Shown: in pieces, positions 1 to 6,096 of the stretch | How the letters are laid out: the number at the start of each line of letters is the position of its first letter | How positions within the stretch are numbered: position 1 is the first letter of the stretch | Origin: Treponema sp. | GTDB taxonomy: Bacteria; Spirochaetota; Spirochaetia; Treponematales; Treponemataceae | DNA: 11,639 nucleotides | Direction of reading: 5' to 3' | Assembly: GCA_003447785.1 (NCBI GenBank) | Contig: DLYJ01000082.1 | Span: forward strand, 1 to 11,639 | Made by a program: the position numbers and the translations under genes | The notes under the pieces: model-generated | Databases searched by the model: none | What the model saw: only the letters and a program-made list of their open reading frames with translations | What the model was told of the DNA's origin: nothing

Positions 1-524
1 AAGTATCACAGCTCGTTGCTGAAGTAGACCGTATCGCTTCTGCTGCACAGTTCAACGGCATGAACATGCTCACTGGACGTTTTGCACAGTCAACAGGCGA
101 AAATACAGTTACAGGTTCTATGTGGTTCCACATTGGTGCCAACATGGATCAGCGTATGCAGGTATTCATCGGTACTATGACTTCAGAAGCTCTCGGTATC
201 CGCGAAATCGGTACAGAGAACGTTATGAGCCTGGCAGCTCCTGATTTGGCCAACCGCGCAATCGGTACTATCGACGAAGCTCTTAAAAAGATTAACAAGC
301 AGCGCGCCGACCTTGGTGGTTACCAGAACCGCATGGAATATGCAGTTCGTGGTCTCGATGTATCAGCCGAAAACATGCAGGCTTCTGAATCACGCATCCG
401 TGATACAGACATGGCAGCACAGATGGTTGAATTTACAAAGAACCAGGTACTCACACAGGCTGGAACAGCAATGCTCGCTCAGGCAAATGCACAGTCACAA
501 ACTGTCTTGTCTTTGCTTAGATAG
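1..524 (+). CDS. flaB: Periplasmic flagellar filament core protein FlaB, 3' part
   Basis: Flagellin class B subunit that polymerises into the core of the spirochaete periplasmic flagellar filament. The gene is cut by the left window edge. The reading frame is open from base 1, 174 residues are visible, and about 110 N-terminal residues are missing judging from the complete flaB downstream. The C-terminal D0/D1 region is clear: [28 protein letters not shown], and the end [16 protein letters not shown], which is typical of flagellins. The central part has [11 protein letters not shown], a stretch I associate with Treponema FlaB1/FlaB2 and which is absent from the neighbouring flaB. There are no cysteines in the visible part. 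It is followed by hairpins, so it may be its own transcription unit. The FlaB1-type assignment is inference; flagellin identity is certain. Confidence 0.96.
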   Translation, partial: VSQLVAEVDRIASAAQFNGMNMLTGRFAQSTGENTVTGSMWFHIGANMDQRMQVFIGTMTSEALGIREIGTENVMSLAAPDLANRAIGTIDEALKKINKQRADLGGYQNRMEYAVRGLDVSAENMQASESRIRDTDMAAQMVEFTKNQVLTQAGTAMLAQANAQSQTVLSLLR

Positions 525-535
525 TGCTGTATAAT
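507..535 (+). promoter_or_regulatory. Candidate sigma70-type promoter over the flaB stop codon
   Basis: A TTGTCT box (507-512) is separated by exactly 17 nt from a perfect TATAAT (530-535), straddling the stop codon of the first flaB. A start near 542 would place the inverted repeat at 539-576 at the very beginning of the RNA. The downstream product would be either a short RNA ended at the T-run 586-593 or a long leader for the second flaB. The region is AT-rich, so a chance match is possible. Confidence 0.4.
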
Positions 536-538
536 ATA

Positions 539-593
539 TTTACGGGTAGTTGAATTCATATTCTGCTATCCGTAAATAAGCGGTGTTTTTTTT
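539..593 (+). terminator. Possible terminator of the first flaB
   Basis: An 11-bp inverted repeat, TTTACGGGTAG (539-549) with CTATCCGTAAA (566-576), contains one G-U pair and starts 15 nt after the flaB stop. A T8 run at 586-593 follows, but 9 nt separate stem and T-run, so this is not a textbook intrinsic terminator. The T-run lies in the left arm of the next inverted repeat. Confidence 0.45.
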
Positions 594-629
594 GGCCTAC
601 TCTCTTTTAAATCCGAAAAACATCACTTA
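577..629. repeat. Second inverted repeat after the first flaB
   Basis: Arms 577-591 and 615-629 (the right arm reads GAAAAACATCACTTA) pair over 15 positions with one C-A mismatch and two G-U pairs, around a loop of about 23 nt. It abuts the previous hairpin directly. It could protect a 3' end or act with the T-run in termination. Confidence 0.4.
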
Positions 630-752
630 CAATTAATGTAGTTACTATACCAGAACCGTGTGATTGCATAAGTAATTATGCTGGTTCGATAACTTTTGGC
701 ATTTTATTTAGAAATGTCATCGATCTTTGAAATTAGCTTTCTATGGCTTTTG

Positions 753-773
753 TGACAGCAAAAATGGTTGTCA
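753..773 (+). other. Small hairpin in the flaB leader
   Basis: TGACAGC (753-759) pairs with GTTGTCA (767-773): seven base pairs including one G-U, with a 7-nt A-rich loop. It is one of several consecutive foldable elements upstream of the second flaB. Its function is unknown. Confidence 0.35.
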
Positions 774-801
774 TGTGCATACAAGGGGCACAAACAACAA
801 T

Positions 802-888
802 TCCTGCTGAAAGGGTCTAAATCTGCGTGGTGGGGGCGCAAAAACCGCCTGCAGCCCGTACAAAAGCAGGACTTACAGCACGATGCTG
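802..888 (+). promoter_or_regulatory. Structured leader element upstream of flaB
   Basis: The perfect 7-bp long-range pairing TCCTGCT (802-808) with AGCAGGA (865-871) encloses a G-rich tract and an inner GGCG/CGCC hairpin (835-838 with 846-849). A separate CAGCA/TGCTG hairpin (876-880 with 884-888) follows. An AGGA motif at 868-871 lies in the outer stem and is a candidate second CsrA contact, upstream of the one at the ribosome-binding site. The pairing was read by eye and no folding energy was computed. Confidence 0.4.
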
Positions 889-897
889 AAGTTCTTA

Positions 898-917
898 AAT
901 TCATGGAGGGCATAATT
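898..917 (+). promoter_or_regulatory. flaB Shine-Dalgarno hairpin, candidate CsrA site
   Basis: The ribosome-binding site GGAGGG (905-910) ends 7 nt before the flaB ATG (918) and fixes that start. AATT-C-ATG (898-905, C902 bulged) can pair with CATAATT (911-917), leaving loop GAGGG (906-910) directly before the start codon. The sequence AUGGA (903-907) matches the ANGGA core of CsrA/RsmA targets, with the GGA at the loop edge. In Bacillus subtilis CsrA represses hag through sites overlapping its ribosome-binding site. Occupancy here is inference, supported by csrA and fliW lying in the same window. Confidence 0.5.
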
Positions 918-1769
918 ATGGTTATTAATCACAACATGAGTTCGATGTACTCAAACCGCACACTGGGCGTTTCAAGCGACCAGTTGCAGAACAACATCGA
1001 AAAACTCAGTTCAGGTCAGCGCATCAACCGCGCAGGCGATGACGCTTCTGGATTGGCAGTATCTGAAAAGATGCGCAGCCAGATCCGCGGATTGAATCAG
1101 GCTAACAGAAACATTCAGAATGGTGTTTCTTTCATTCAGTCTACAGAAGGATATCTTGGAGAAACAACAGACATTCTTCAGAGAATCCGTGAACTTGCAG
1201 TTCAGTCGTCAAACGGTATCTACTCAGATGAAGACCGTATGCAGATTCAGGTTGAAGTATCACAGCTTGTATCAGAAGTAGACAGAATCGCTTCACAGGC
1301 TCAGTTCAACGGCATGAATATGCTTACAGGTGCATTTGCAAAAGAAACAGGAACACGCATCATGCAGTTCCAGATTGGTGCAAATGTTGACCAGAACGAA
1401 CGTGTATATATCGGCACTATGACAGCTCAGGCTCTTGGTCTTAAGGGAGCTCAGGGATCTGATGAACAGATCAGCATTGATTCACCAGACAAGGCTAACA
1501 TGGCTATCGCATCAATCGACAACGCACTTTTGACAGTATCAAAACAGCGTGCAGATCTCGGTGCATACCAGAACCGCTTTGAAATGGCATCAAATGGCGT
1601 AGGCGTAGCTGCTGAAAACCTTCAGGCTGCTGAATCTCGTATCCGTGATACAGATATGGCTTCTGAAATGGTTGAATACACAAAGAACCAGATTCTTACA
1701 CAGTCTGGTACTGCAATGCTCGCACAGGCTAACAGCCAGTCACAGAACGTACTTGCATTGCTCAGATAA
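918..1769 (+). CDS. flaB: Periplasmic flagellar filament core protein FlaB, complete
   Basis: A complete 283-residue core flagellin, about the usual length for spirochaete FlaB. The N-terminus [16 protein letters not shown], then [19 protein letters not shown] and [14 protein letters not shown], is the classic flagellin D0/D1 helix. The C-terminal half has [32 protein letters not shown] and the end [16 protein letters not shown]. There is no signal peptide, which fits export by the flagellar type III apparatus. The start at 918 is chosen because GGAGGG sits 7 nt upstream and the flagellin N-terminus begins there; the frame stays open upstream but encodes nothing flagellin-like. It differs from the first flaB in the middle: it is 3 residues shorter over the shared part and lacks [11 protein letters not shown] (it has [11 protein letters not shown]). 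By position before flaG-fliD it may correspond to Treponema flaB3, which is inference. Confidence 0.98.
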   Translation: MVINHNMSSMYSNRTLGVSSDQLQNNIEKLSSGQRINRAGDDASGLAVSEKMRSQIRGLNQANRNIQNGVSFIQSTEGYLGETTDILQRIRELAVQSSNGIYSDEDRMQIQVEVSQLVSEVDRIASQAQFNGMNMLTGAFAKETGTRIMQFQIGANVDQNERVYIGTMTAQALGLKGAQGSDEQISIDSPDKANMAIASIDNALLTVSKQRADLGAYQNRFEMASNGVGVAAENLQAAESRIRDTDMASEMVEYTKNQILTQSGTAMLAQANSQSQNVLALLR

Positions 1770-1774
1770 TTAGC

Positions 1775-1825
1775 CGCCTTTTAGTTATAAGAGACTTCTG
1801 GATGTTGTCTTTTGTATAAAAGGCG
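1775..1825 (+). repeat. Long two-part hairpin after flaB
   Basis: CGCCTTTTA (1775-1783) pairs perfectly with TAAAAGGCG (1817-1825). An inner stem, AAGAGAC with GTCTTTT (one G-U pair), closes an 11-nt loop. It begins 5 nt after the flaB stop and lacks a T-run, so it probably blocks 3' exonucleases or marks a processed end rather than terminating transcription. Confidence 0.6.
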
Positions 1826-1828
1826 AAA

Positions 1829-1867
1829 AAGCGGAAGGGGTGCGCCCCCCTTCTACTTGTTTTTTTT
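1829..1867 (+). terminator. Intrinsic terminator between flaB and flaG
   Basis: GAAGGGG (1834-1840) pairs with CCCCTTC (1847-1853) around a 6-nt loop. The stem extends outward through G-U and A-T pairs with one mismatch to about 1829/1858. The T8 run 1860-1867 follows directly. The flaG ribosome-binding site starts 2 nt after the T-run, so flaG and the operon below it would be read only by leak-through past this point or from a promoter I cannot see. This would keep flaB expression above that of flaG-fliD. Confidence 0.8.
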
Positions 1868-1883
1868 CAGGAGGAAAAGCCCT

Positions 1884-2264
1884 ATGACTATCAGTTCACT
1901 CGGGCAAAGCATGGCAATGGATGGCCGCTTAAACAACTCCGCAGCAACGGCTACAGCCGCGCATTCGGCACCTGTTTCGCAGGAAATGAATGTACCTATG
2001 GCTGACGCTGCACAAGTGGTACAGAACATTACCAACAATAATGCCCAACTTCAAGAAGATGTCCGCCAGCTCCAAAAGCTTTCTGACGTCGTAAATGGTC
2101 GCAAGGTTCAGTTTAATGTTAATCAGGAATTGAACCAGGTTGTTGTAACAATCGTCGATCCTTCGACCGATAAAGTAATTAAGGAGATTCCTTCCCAGGA
2201 CATTCAGAGAATGAAAGTTCGTATCCGTAAGGCAATTGGACTTTTATTTGATGAAATGATCTAA
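1884..2264 (+). CDS. flaG: FlaG family flagellar protein
   Basis: A 126-residue FlaG-family protein. Residues 1-55 are Ala/Asn/Met-rich and probably flexible. Residues 60-126 hold the conserved part: a helix (QLQEDVRQLQKLSDVV), then the beta segment VQFNVNQELNQVVVTIVDPS, VIKEIPSQDIQRMKVRIRKA and a hydrophobic end. FlaG proteins influence filament length or assembly in other bacteria, and the gene lies directly before fliD as in Bacillus, Campylobacter and Treponema. The start at 1884 is supported by AGGAGGA (1869-1875). A longer in-frame reading from 1812 would translate the terminator hairpin and is rejected. The exact role in spirochaetes is not known to me. Confidence 0.93.
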   Translation: MTISSLGQSMAMDGRLNNSAATATAAHSAPVSQEMNVPMADAAQVVQNITNNNAQLQEDVRQLQKLSDVVNGRKVQFNVNQELNQVVVTIVDPSTDKVIKEIPSQDIQRMKVRIRKAIGLLFDEMI

Positions 2265-2276
2265 ATTCGACGGGAA

Positions 2277-2290
2277 ATGGAAGAATAATT
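2277..2290 (+). promoter_or_regulatory. fliD ribosome-binding region resembling that of flaB
   Basis: ATGGA (2277-2281) lies 9 nt before the fliD ATG and is followed by AATAATT, as at the second flaB, where ATGGA lies 10 nt before ATG and CATAATT follows. GGAAG (2279-2283) is the Shine-Dalgarno sequence. The shared AUGGA-N-AUAAUUAUGG pattern could mean common translational control, for example by CsrA, but could also be a common initiation style. Confidence 0.35.
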
Positions 2291-4369
2291 ATGGCTGATA
2301 TATCAATACCTGGCGTCAGTGATAAATATAAGACAAACGATTATATTGAAGCATTGATGAAAAAGGAGCGGCTCCCGCTTACAAGGGAACAGGAGTCGCT
2401 CGACAGGTACAAAGACCAGCGTAACGCATGGAACGGATTGAACCAGAAAATGAGTTCGCTCCGCACTAATACAAAAACACTCTACTCTTTTGAAAATCCT
2501 TTCAACAACAAGCTTGCTTCCAGTACAGAAGAAAATGCAATTACAGCGACAGCAGGTCGTGAAGCTGCGTACGGTTCAATCAAAATTGACGTAATTAAAC
2601 CGGCAACGGCAGACAGATTTTTGTCAGGAGACCTGGAAAAGGATTTTACAATTCCACAGGGAAAGTACACTTTTCAGGTAAATGAAAAGACAATTACATT
2701 CAACTGGAAGGGCGGAAAGCTCGCCGATTTTGTAAATTCACTCAATAAACGGGGTGTAAACACAGTCAAGGCAAGCATTGTAGGTGTTTCAAACGATAAA
2801 CAGTCACTTCTAATCGAATCCCTCAAAACAGGCGACGGAAACAATCTAATTTTTAAGGACGACGCCCTGACCTTTGCAATCAATCACGGCATGATTCAAA
2901 AAACAAAGGCAGATTTACAGGAATTTGCAACCCAGTCCGCAGAACTTGCTTCCCCGGAACTTGAGTTCCCGGTTCCCTCTGTTGAACAGAACGGCATGCC
3001 AGAATTCACTAACCGCCAGATTGAATGGGACGAAGAAGAAAAACGCTACATCATGCCTCCCCGAAGCGGCTTTGAAGTTGAAGTTCCTGAAGAATTTACC
3101 GCAGAACAAAACAACGTAATCGAATTCAATTATTACACATTTGAAGTAGAAGATATTACGGAAGAATTAAACAGACTCCGCACTACCCGCCCGGAACTTG
3201 ACGGCGCAGGACAGGCAACTTACGAAGATGTTACTGTTTTAAACGAATTAAGCGAAACTTCTCTGCCGCCGGTTCCCGCAGAACCGCTTACACCCATTGA
3301 AGGACGGGCAGACTTTTATGTTCGGGACAGTAACGGCAAAGAAACTTTAATCGAAACAAAAGACCTTACCCCAGATCCTGAAACAGGAGATAAAACCGTA
3401 AGGGTTTATGTAAAAGACCATTCAGACATTAAAAGCATTGTTGCCCGTAACCGCAACACGGGCGAAGCAGTTGCCGTAACAACTTTTTCAGTTTACGACG
3501 CAAAAAAGAATCTTGGATACGAACCTGTTCATCCGGTTTCAAAGGCCGGAGACGCAGTTATCAAATACGAAGGAATTACAGTTAACCGCCCTACAAACAA
3601 AATCGACGATGTAGTTCCCCACGTTACGCTCAACGTAACAAACAAAACCGAAAAAACCGCAACAATCGAAATCAAACCTGACAAGGAAAGCGCAAAAGAC
3701 GCATTAATCGCCTTTGTGGGAACATATAACCAGTGCATCGCCGAAATGAATATTTTGAGCGACAACAAACCGGAGATTATCAGCGAACTTGATTATCTGA
3801 CTGATGATGAGCAGGAATCAGCCCGGAAGCGCCTTGGAATGTTCCAGGGAGACTTTTCAATTTCTAACGGCAAGTCAACAATGCAGTCAATCGTTGCAGG
3901 AAGTTACCGCTGGAGCGAAAGTGCCGACATTACAATGCTCAACCAGATTGGAATCAGTACCCGTGCAACAGGAGCAAGCGGAGGCTACTCTGCAAGCCAG
4001 ATGCGCGGTTATCTTGAAATCAATGAAAAAAAACTGGACGAAAGCCTGGAGTCAAATCTTGACCAGATAAAAAACATCTTTGGCTTTGACAGTGACGGAG
4101 ACTTAATCGTAGACAGCGGAATCGGATATTCTCTGGACAAACAGCTTACTTCCTGGGTCCAGAACGGCGGAATTATTGCAAATAAAAACGCCACAATAAA
4201 CGGCCGCATCAAGGCAAGCGAGCAGAAAATCACAAAACTGGAAAACCAGATAGACCGCAAGGAAGCGCAGTTAAGAAATAAATACGGCCAGATGGAAGGC
4301 ACTTTGAACAGCCTTAACTCTCAGTCAAACACTATTTCTAACTTTACAAACAGCGGAAAACAACAATAA
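2291..4369 (+). CDS. fliD: Flagellar filament cap protein FliD (HAP2)
   Basis: A 692-residue cap protein that sits at the filament tip and guides polymerisation of exported flagellins. Residues 1-110 form the FliD N-terminal region, with IPGVSDKYKTNDYIEALMKKE, a helix rich in R/Q/N, and SSTEENAITATA. Residues 120-180 look like a flagellin-hook IN domain (LADFVNSLNKRGVNTVKASI). Residues 200-420 form a large middle section that is acidic and proline-rich at 218-340, where similarity to enteric FliD is lost. Residues 465-690 are the C-terminal FliD domain: DALIAFVGTYNQCIAEMN, LNQIGISTRATG, FDSDGDLIVDSGIGYSLDKQL, and a coiled coil at 640-675 (ASEQKITKLENQIDRKEAQLR). It is longer than enteric FliD, as in other spirochaetes. 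It begins 26 nt after flaG and is followed within 19 nt by the next gene. Confidence 0.96.
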   Translation: MADISIPGVSDKYKTNDYIEALMKKERLPLTREQESLDRYKDQRNAWNGLNQKMSSLRTNTKTLYSFENPFNNKLASSTEENAITATAGREAAYGSIKIDVIKPATADRFLSGDLEKDFTIPQGKYTFQVNEKTITFNWKGGKLADFVNSLNKRGVNTVKASIVGVSNDKQSLLIESLKTGDGNNLIFKDDALTFAINHGMIQKTKADLQEFATQSAELASPELEFPVPSVEQNGMPEFTNRQIEWDEEEKRYIMPPRSGFEVEVPEEFTAEQNNVIEFNYYTFEVEDITEELNRLRTTRPELDGAGQATYEDVTVLNELSETSLPPVPAEPLTPIEGRADFYVRDSNGKETLIETKDLTPDPETGDKTVRVYVKDHSDIKSIVARNRNTGEAVAVTTFSVYDAKKNLGYEPVHPVSKAGDAVIKYEGITVNRPTNKIDDVVPHVTLNVTNKTEKTATIEIKPDKESAKDALIAFVGTYNQCIAEMNILSDNKPEIISELDYLTDDEQESARKRLGMFQGDFSISNGKSTMQSIVAGSYRWSESADITMLNQIGISTRATGASGGYSASQMRGYLEINEKKLDESLESNLDQIKNIFGFDSDGDLIVDSGIGYSLDKQLTSWVQNGGIIANKNATINGRIKASEQKITKLENQIDRKEAQLRNKYGQMEGTLNSLNSQSNTISNFTNSGKQQ

Positions 4370-4388
4370 AATAAGGGTGGAATCATAA

Positions 4389-4979
4389 ATGGAATTATTT
4401 GTTAACGGATCAAAATTAGATATTCAGCTGGAAAACGAAAAAACTGTGGGAGACGTACTCAAGAGTTTTGAGGAACAGTCTTCAAAAGAAGGCATCGCCA
4501 CAGTAAACATCATCGTTGACGGTAAAAATATAAGTGCAGACCTTTTTGACGAAGCTGCAAAAAAAGAACTTACAGATTCTACAAAAATTGAACTTGGAGT
4601 AGTTTCAAAAGAAGCAATAAAAGATTCTTTTAAACAGCAGAAAGCAGGTGCAAAGGCCCTCTCGGAAGACTTAAAGACAATTTCCGTAAAATTCCAGAGT
4701 TCAAAAGACGCAGAAGCAAACGCAATTATTGCAAACCTTGCCGACTACATCGATAATATCTGTCACACGGCAAGCCTTTCCATGCTTTTTCCTGAAGATT
4801 TTGGTTCAATCAAAATTGACGGAAAAACATTCAATGAATTCTTTGCAGACCTTTCTTCAATTCTGCCTGATTTTGAACAGGCAATTAAAAATAAAGACAC
4901 CGTTTTAATCGGCGACCTGGCAGAATACGAAATTTCTCCTCGTCTGGATCAATTAGCCGCATCTCTGGAGAACATTTAA
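4389..4979 (+). CDS. Unrecognised protein of the fliD operon, ubiquitin-fold-like N-terminus
   Basis: A 196-residue protein with no signal peptide or membrane segment, so probably cytoplasmic. I do not recognise its family. Residues 1-72 (MELFVNGSKLDIQL, then EKTVGDVLKSFEEQ, later VNIIVDGKNI and KIELGVV) have the strand-strand-helix-strand pattern of ThiS/MoaD-type beta-grasp domains, but with no terminal GG, so a sulphur-carrier or modifier role is unlikely. Residues 75-196 look helical, broken by a short segment FGSIKIDGKTFNEFF (138-152) that echoes the N-terminal part, and end with LPDFEQAIKNKDTVLIGDLAEYEISPRLDQLA. The place right after fliD is where fliS (flagellin chaperone) sits in many bacteria, so a chaperone or adaptor role is possible; this is inference. 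GGGTGG (4376-4381) precedes the ATG. The stop overlaps the next start by one base (TAATG), implying coupled translation. Confidence 0.85.
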   Translation: MELFVNGSKLDIQLENEKTVGDVLKSFEEQSSKEGIATVNIIVDGKNISADLFDEAAKKELTDSTKIELGVVSKEAIKDSFKQQKAGAKALSEDLKTISVKFQSSKDAEANAIIANLADYIDNICHTASLSMLFPEDFGSIKIDGKTFNEFFADLSSILPDFEQAIKNKDTVLIGDLAEYEISPRLDQLAASLENI

Positions 4980-6058
4980 TGAATACAGGCTCACCACTTG
5001 CAGCAAGACTCAGTCTCAATATTTTTGCAGTTCTCATTGTAGCCCTGATTATTGCAGTTGCCCTTGCCGCCTTATACTTTTTATTTAAAAAACTCGAAGA
5101 ATACAAACTTTCTCCCGAATACGCCGCAAAACAGAAAAATCATGCAACCAGACACTCAGAAATTCAGGATATAGAAAAACGCGCAAACCTCAACAAAGAA
5201 GAAAAAGAAATTTTACATTCAATCTTTAAAAAGCACCCTCTTCCAAACATTATTTACGCCGTAAAAGACGTAGAACTGATGGAGTCATATCTCAGGGAAG
5301 TTTTTGAAGGATACAATGTAATCAATGATGAAGAAGGGAAAGCAGCACTTTTCAGGGTGCGGTCAAAGCTTGCAAAAGTATTTGCTTCTCCCCAGCCAAT
5401 CAAAAACTCAAGGCTTATTCCGGTGGAAACCGAGTTTACTTACACTCCGTCCCAGGGAATTCACTATAAGTTCAAGTTGAATAACCTTACTCCGGAAGAA
5501 ATGCTCATTGGAATTCCTGAAGAACTTCCAAATGATGAAAAACCAGAAATTCTTTCTAAAATTAGTCTCGTATTCATTTATAAAAAATCAGCACCGTACA
5601 ATCTTGAAGCCCGGGTTGTCCGCTACCAGAAAGACAAAAACAATCAGGAAGTTGTAGTCTGCGGACACACCGACAGAATTTTCCCACTGCAAAAACGTAT
5701 GGCACCCCGTATTGAAATTCACATGGACTGCGAATTCAGTTCGGTAAAAGTTCAGGTAACAAAAAAAGGTAAAAACGAATCAACGGATTACTTTCCAAGC
5801 GACAAAATGCATGCCGGCATTCTTGAAGACGTTTCAAGCGGTGGCTGCCGCATCGTAACCGACCTTCCAATCAAAGCTGAACAGTACATGTTTATCCGTG
5901 GTCCTCTGGACGGCCAGAATGAACACACGGCTATTGGAAAAATTCTCCGTACAACACAGAACAAAAACGGAAAATTCATTCTCCATATCAAATACGAAGA
6001 AATTGAATTAAAGCTTTCAAACAGAATTAACGCCATTGCCTGCGGATATATCAAATAG
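4979..6058 (+). CDS. Membrane-anchored PilZ-domain c-di-GMP-binding protein
   Basis: A 359-residue protein with a single N-terminal membrane segment (about residues 13-36) followed by a charged cytoplasmic linker and helices (40-110). Residues 140-235 form a mainly beta domain, similar in placement to the YcgR N-terminal (YcgR/PilZN) domain. Residues 236-350 form a PilZ domain. The c-di-GMP signature is intact: RMAPR (R240, R244; RxxxR) and DVSSGG (D284, S286, G289; DxSxxG). YcgR-type proteins change flagellar motor or filament function when bound to c-di-GMP. Here the anchor and the operon with fliD suggest a receptor acting at the membrane near the flagellar apparatus. Translation is coupled to the preceding gene through the one-base overlap. 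The PilZ assignment is firm; the flagellar target is inference. Confidence 0.9.
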   Translation: MNTGSPLAARLSLNIFAVLIVALIIAVALAALYFLFKKLEEYKLSPEYAAKQKNHATRHSEIQDIEKRANLNKEEKEILHSIFKKHPLPNIIYAVKDVELMESYLREVFEGYNVINDEEGKAALFRVRSKLAKVFASPQPIKNSRLIPVETEFTYTPSQGIHYKFKLNNLTPEEMLIGIPEELPNDEKPEILSKISLVFIYKKSAPYNLEARVVRYQKDKNNQEVVVCGHTDRIFPLQKRMAPRIEIHMDCEFSSVKVQVTKKGKNESTDYFPSDKMHAGILEDVSSGGCRIVTDLPIKAEQYMFIRGPLDGQNEHTAIGKILRTTQNKNGKFILHIKYEEIELKLSNRINAIACGYIK

Positions 6059-6067
6059 TTATTAACA

Positions 6068-6096
6068 TTGACGATTGGTGGGAATTGAGATATTCT
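6068..6096 (+). promoter_or_regulatory. Possible internal promoter in the fliD-tsaB operon
   Basis: TTGACG (6068-6073) and TATTCT (6091-6096) are spaced 17 nt, close to the sigma70 consensus. Transcription would start near 6103, only one or two nt before the ATG at 6105, giving a nearly leaderless message for the small protein, tsaE and tsaB. This could give housekeeping tsaE/tsaB expression independent of the flagellar operon. Confidence 0.35.

Larger units (their letters stand above)
525..917. other. Gene-free, structured region between the two flaB genes
   Basis: This 393-nt stretch has no credible gene. It holds two adjacent inverted repeats (539-576 and 577-629), a T8 run (586-593), and a small hairpin GCATAA/TTATGC at 666-681 within a weak promoter-like pair, TTGCAT (665-670) and GATAAC (688-693), spaced 17 nt. 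Further on are a 7-bp hairpin at 753-773, a long-range 7-bp stem TCCTGCT/AGCAGGA (802-808 with 865-871) enclosing GGCG/CGCC (835-838 with 846-849), and a hairpin CAGCA/TGCTG (876-888) before the flaB ribosome-binding site. The second half reads like a folded 5' leader for the downstream flaB. No clean flagellar sigma28 box (TAAA-N15-GCCGATAA) was found. Confidence 0.6.

Noticed and set aside
814..845. TAAA-N15 spacing suggestive of a sigma28 flagellar promoter before flaB
   Set aside because: The expected GCCGATAA position reads CGCAAAAA, only half matching, and lies inside the long-range stem-loop.
704..913. Minus-strand open frame in the flaB leader, cysteine- and histidine-rich
   Set aside because: No ribosome-binding site or recognisable domain. 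Its odd composition follows from the structured G-rich leader on the other strand.
768..917. In-frame N-terminal extension of the second flaB by 50 residues
   Set aside because: The flagellin N-terminus and a good ribosome-binding site place the start at 918. The upstream residues are unlike any flagellin and overlap the folded leader.
1..1769. Tandem flaB genes as a mobile or recombination-type repeat
   Set aside because: Similarity follows the protein-coding constraint and diverges in the middle and at silent sites; this is an old gene duplication with no flanking repeats or transposase.
1812..1883. Longer FlaG starting at 1812
   Set aside because: It would translate the intrinsic terminator hairpin and T-run. 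AGGAGGA directly supports 1884.
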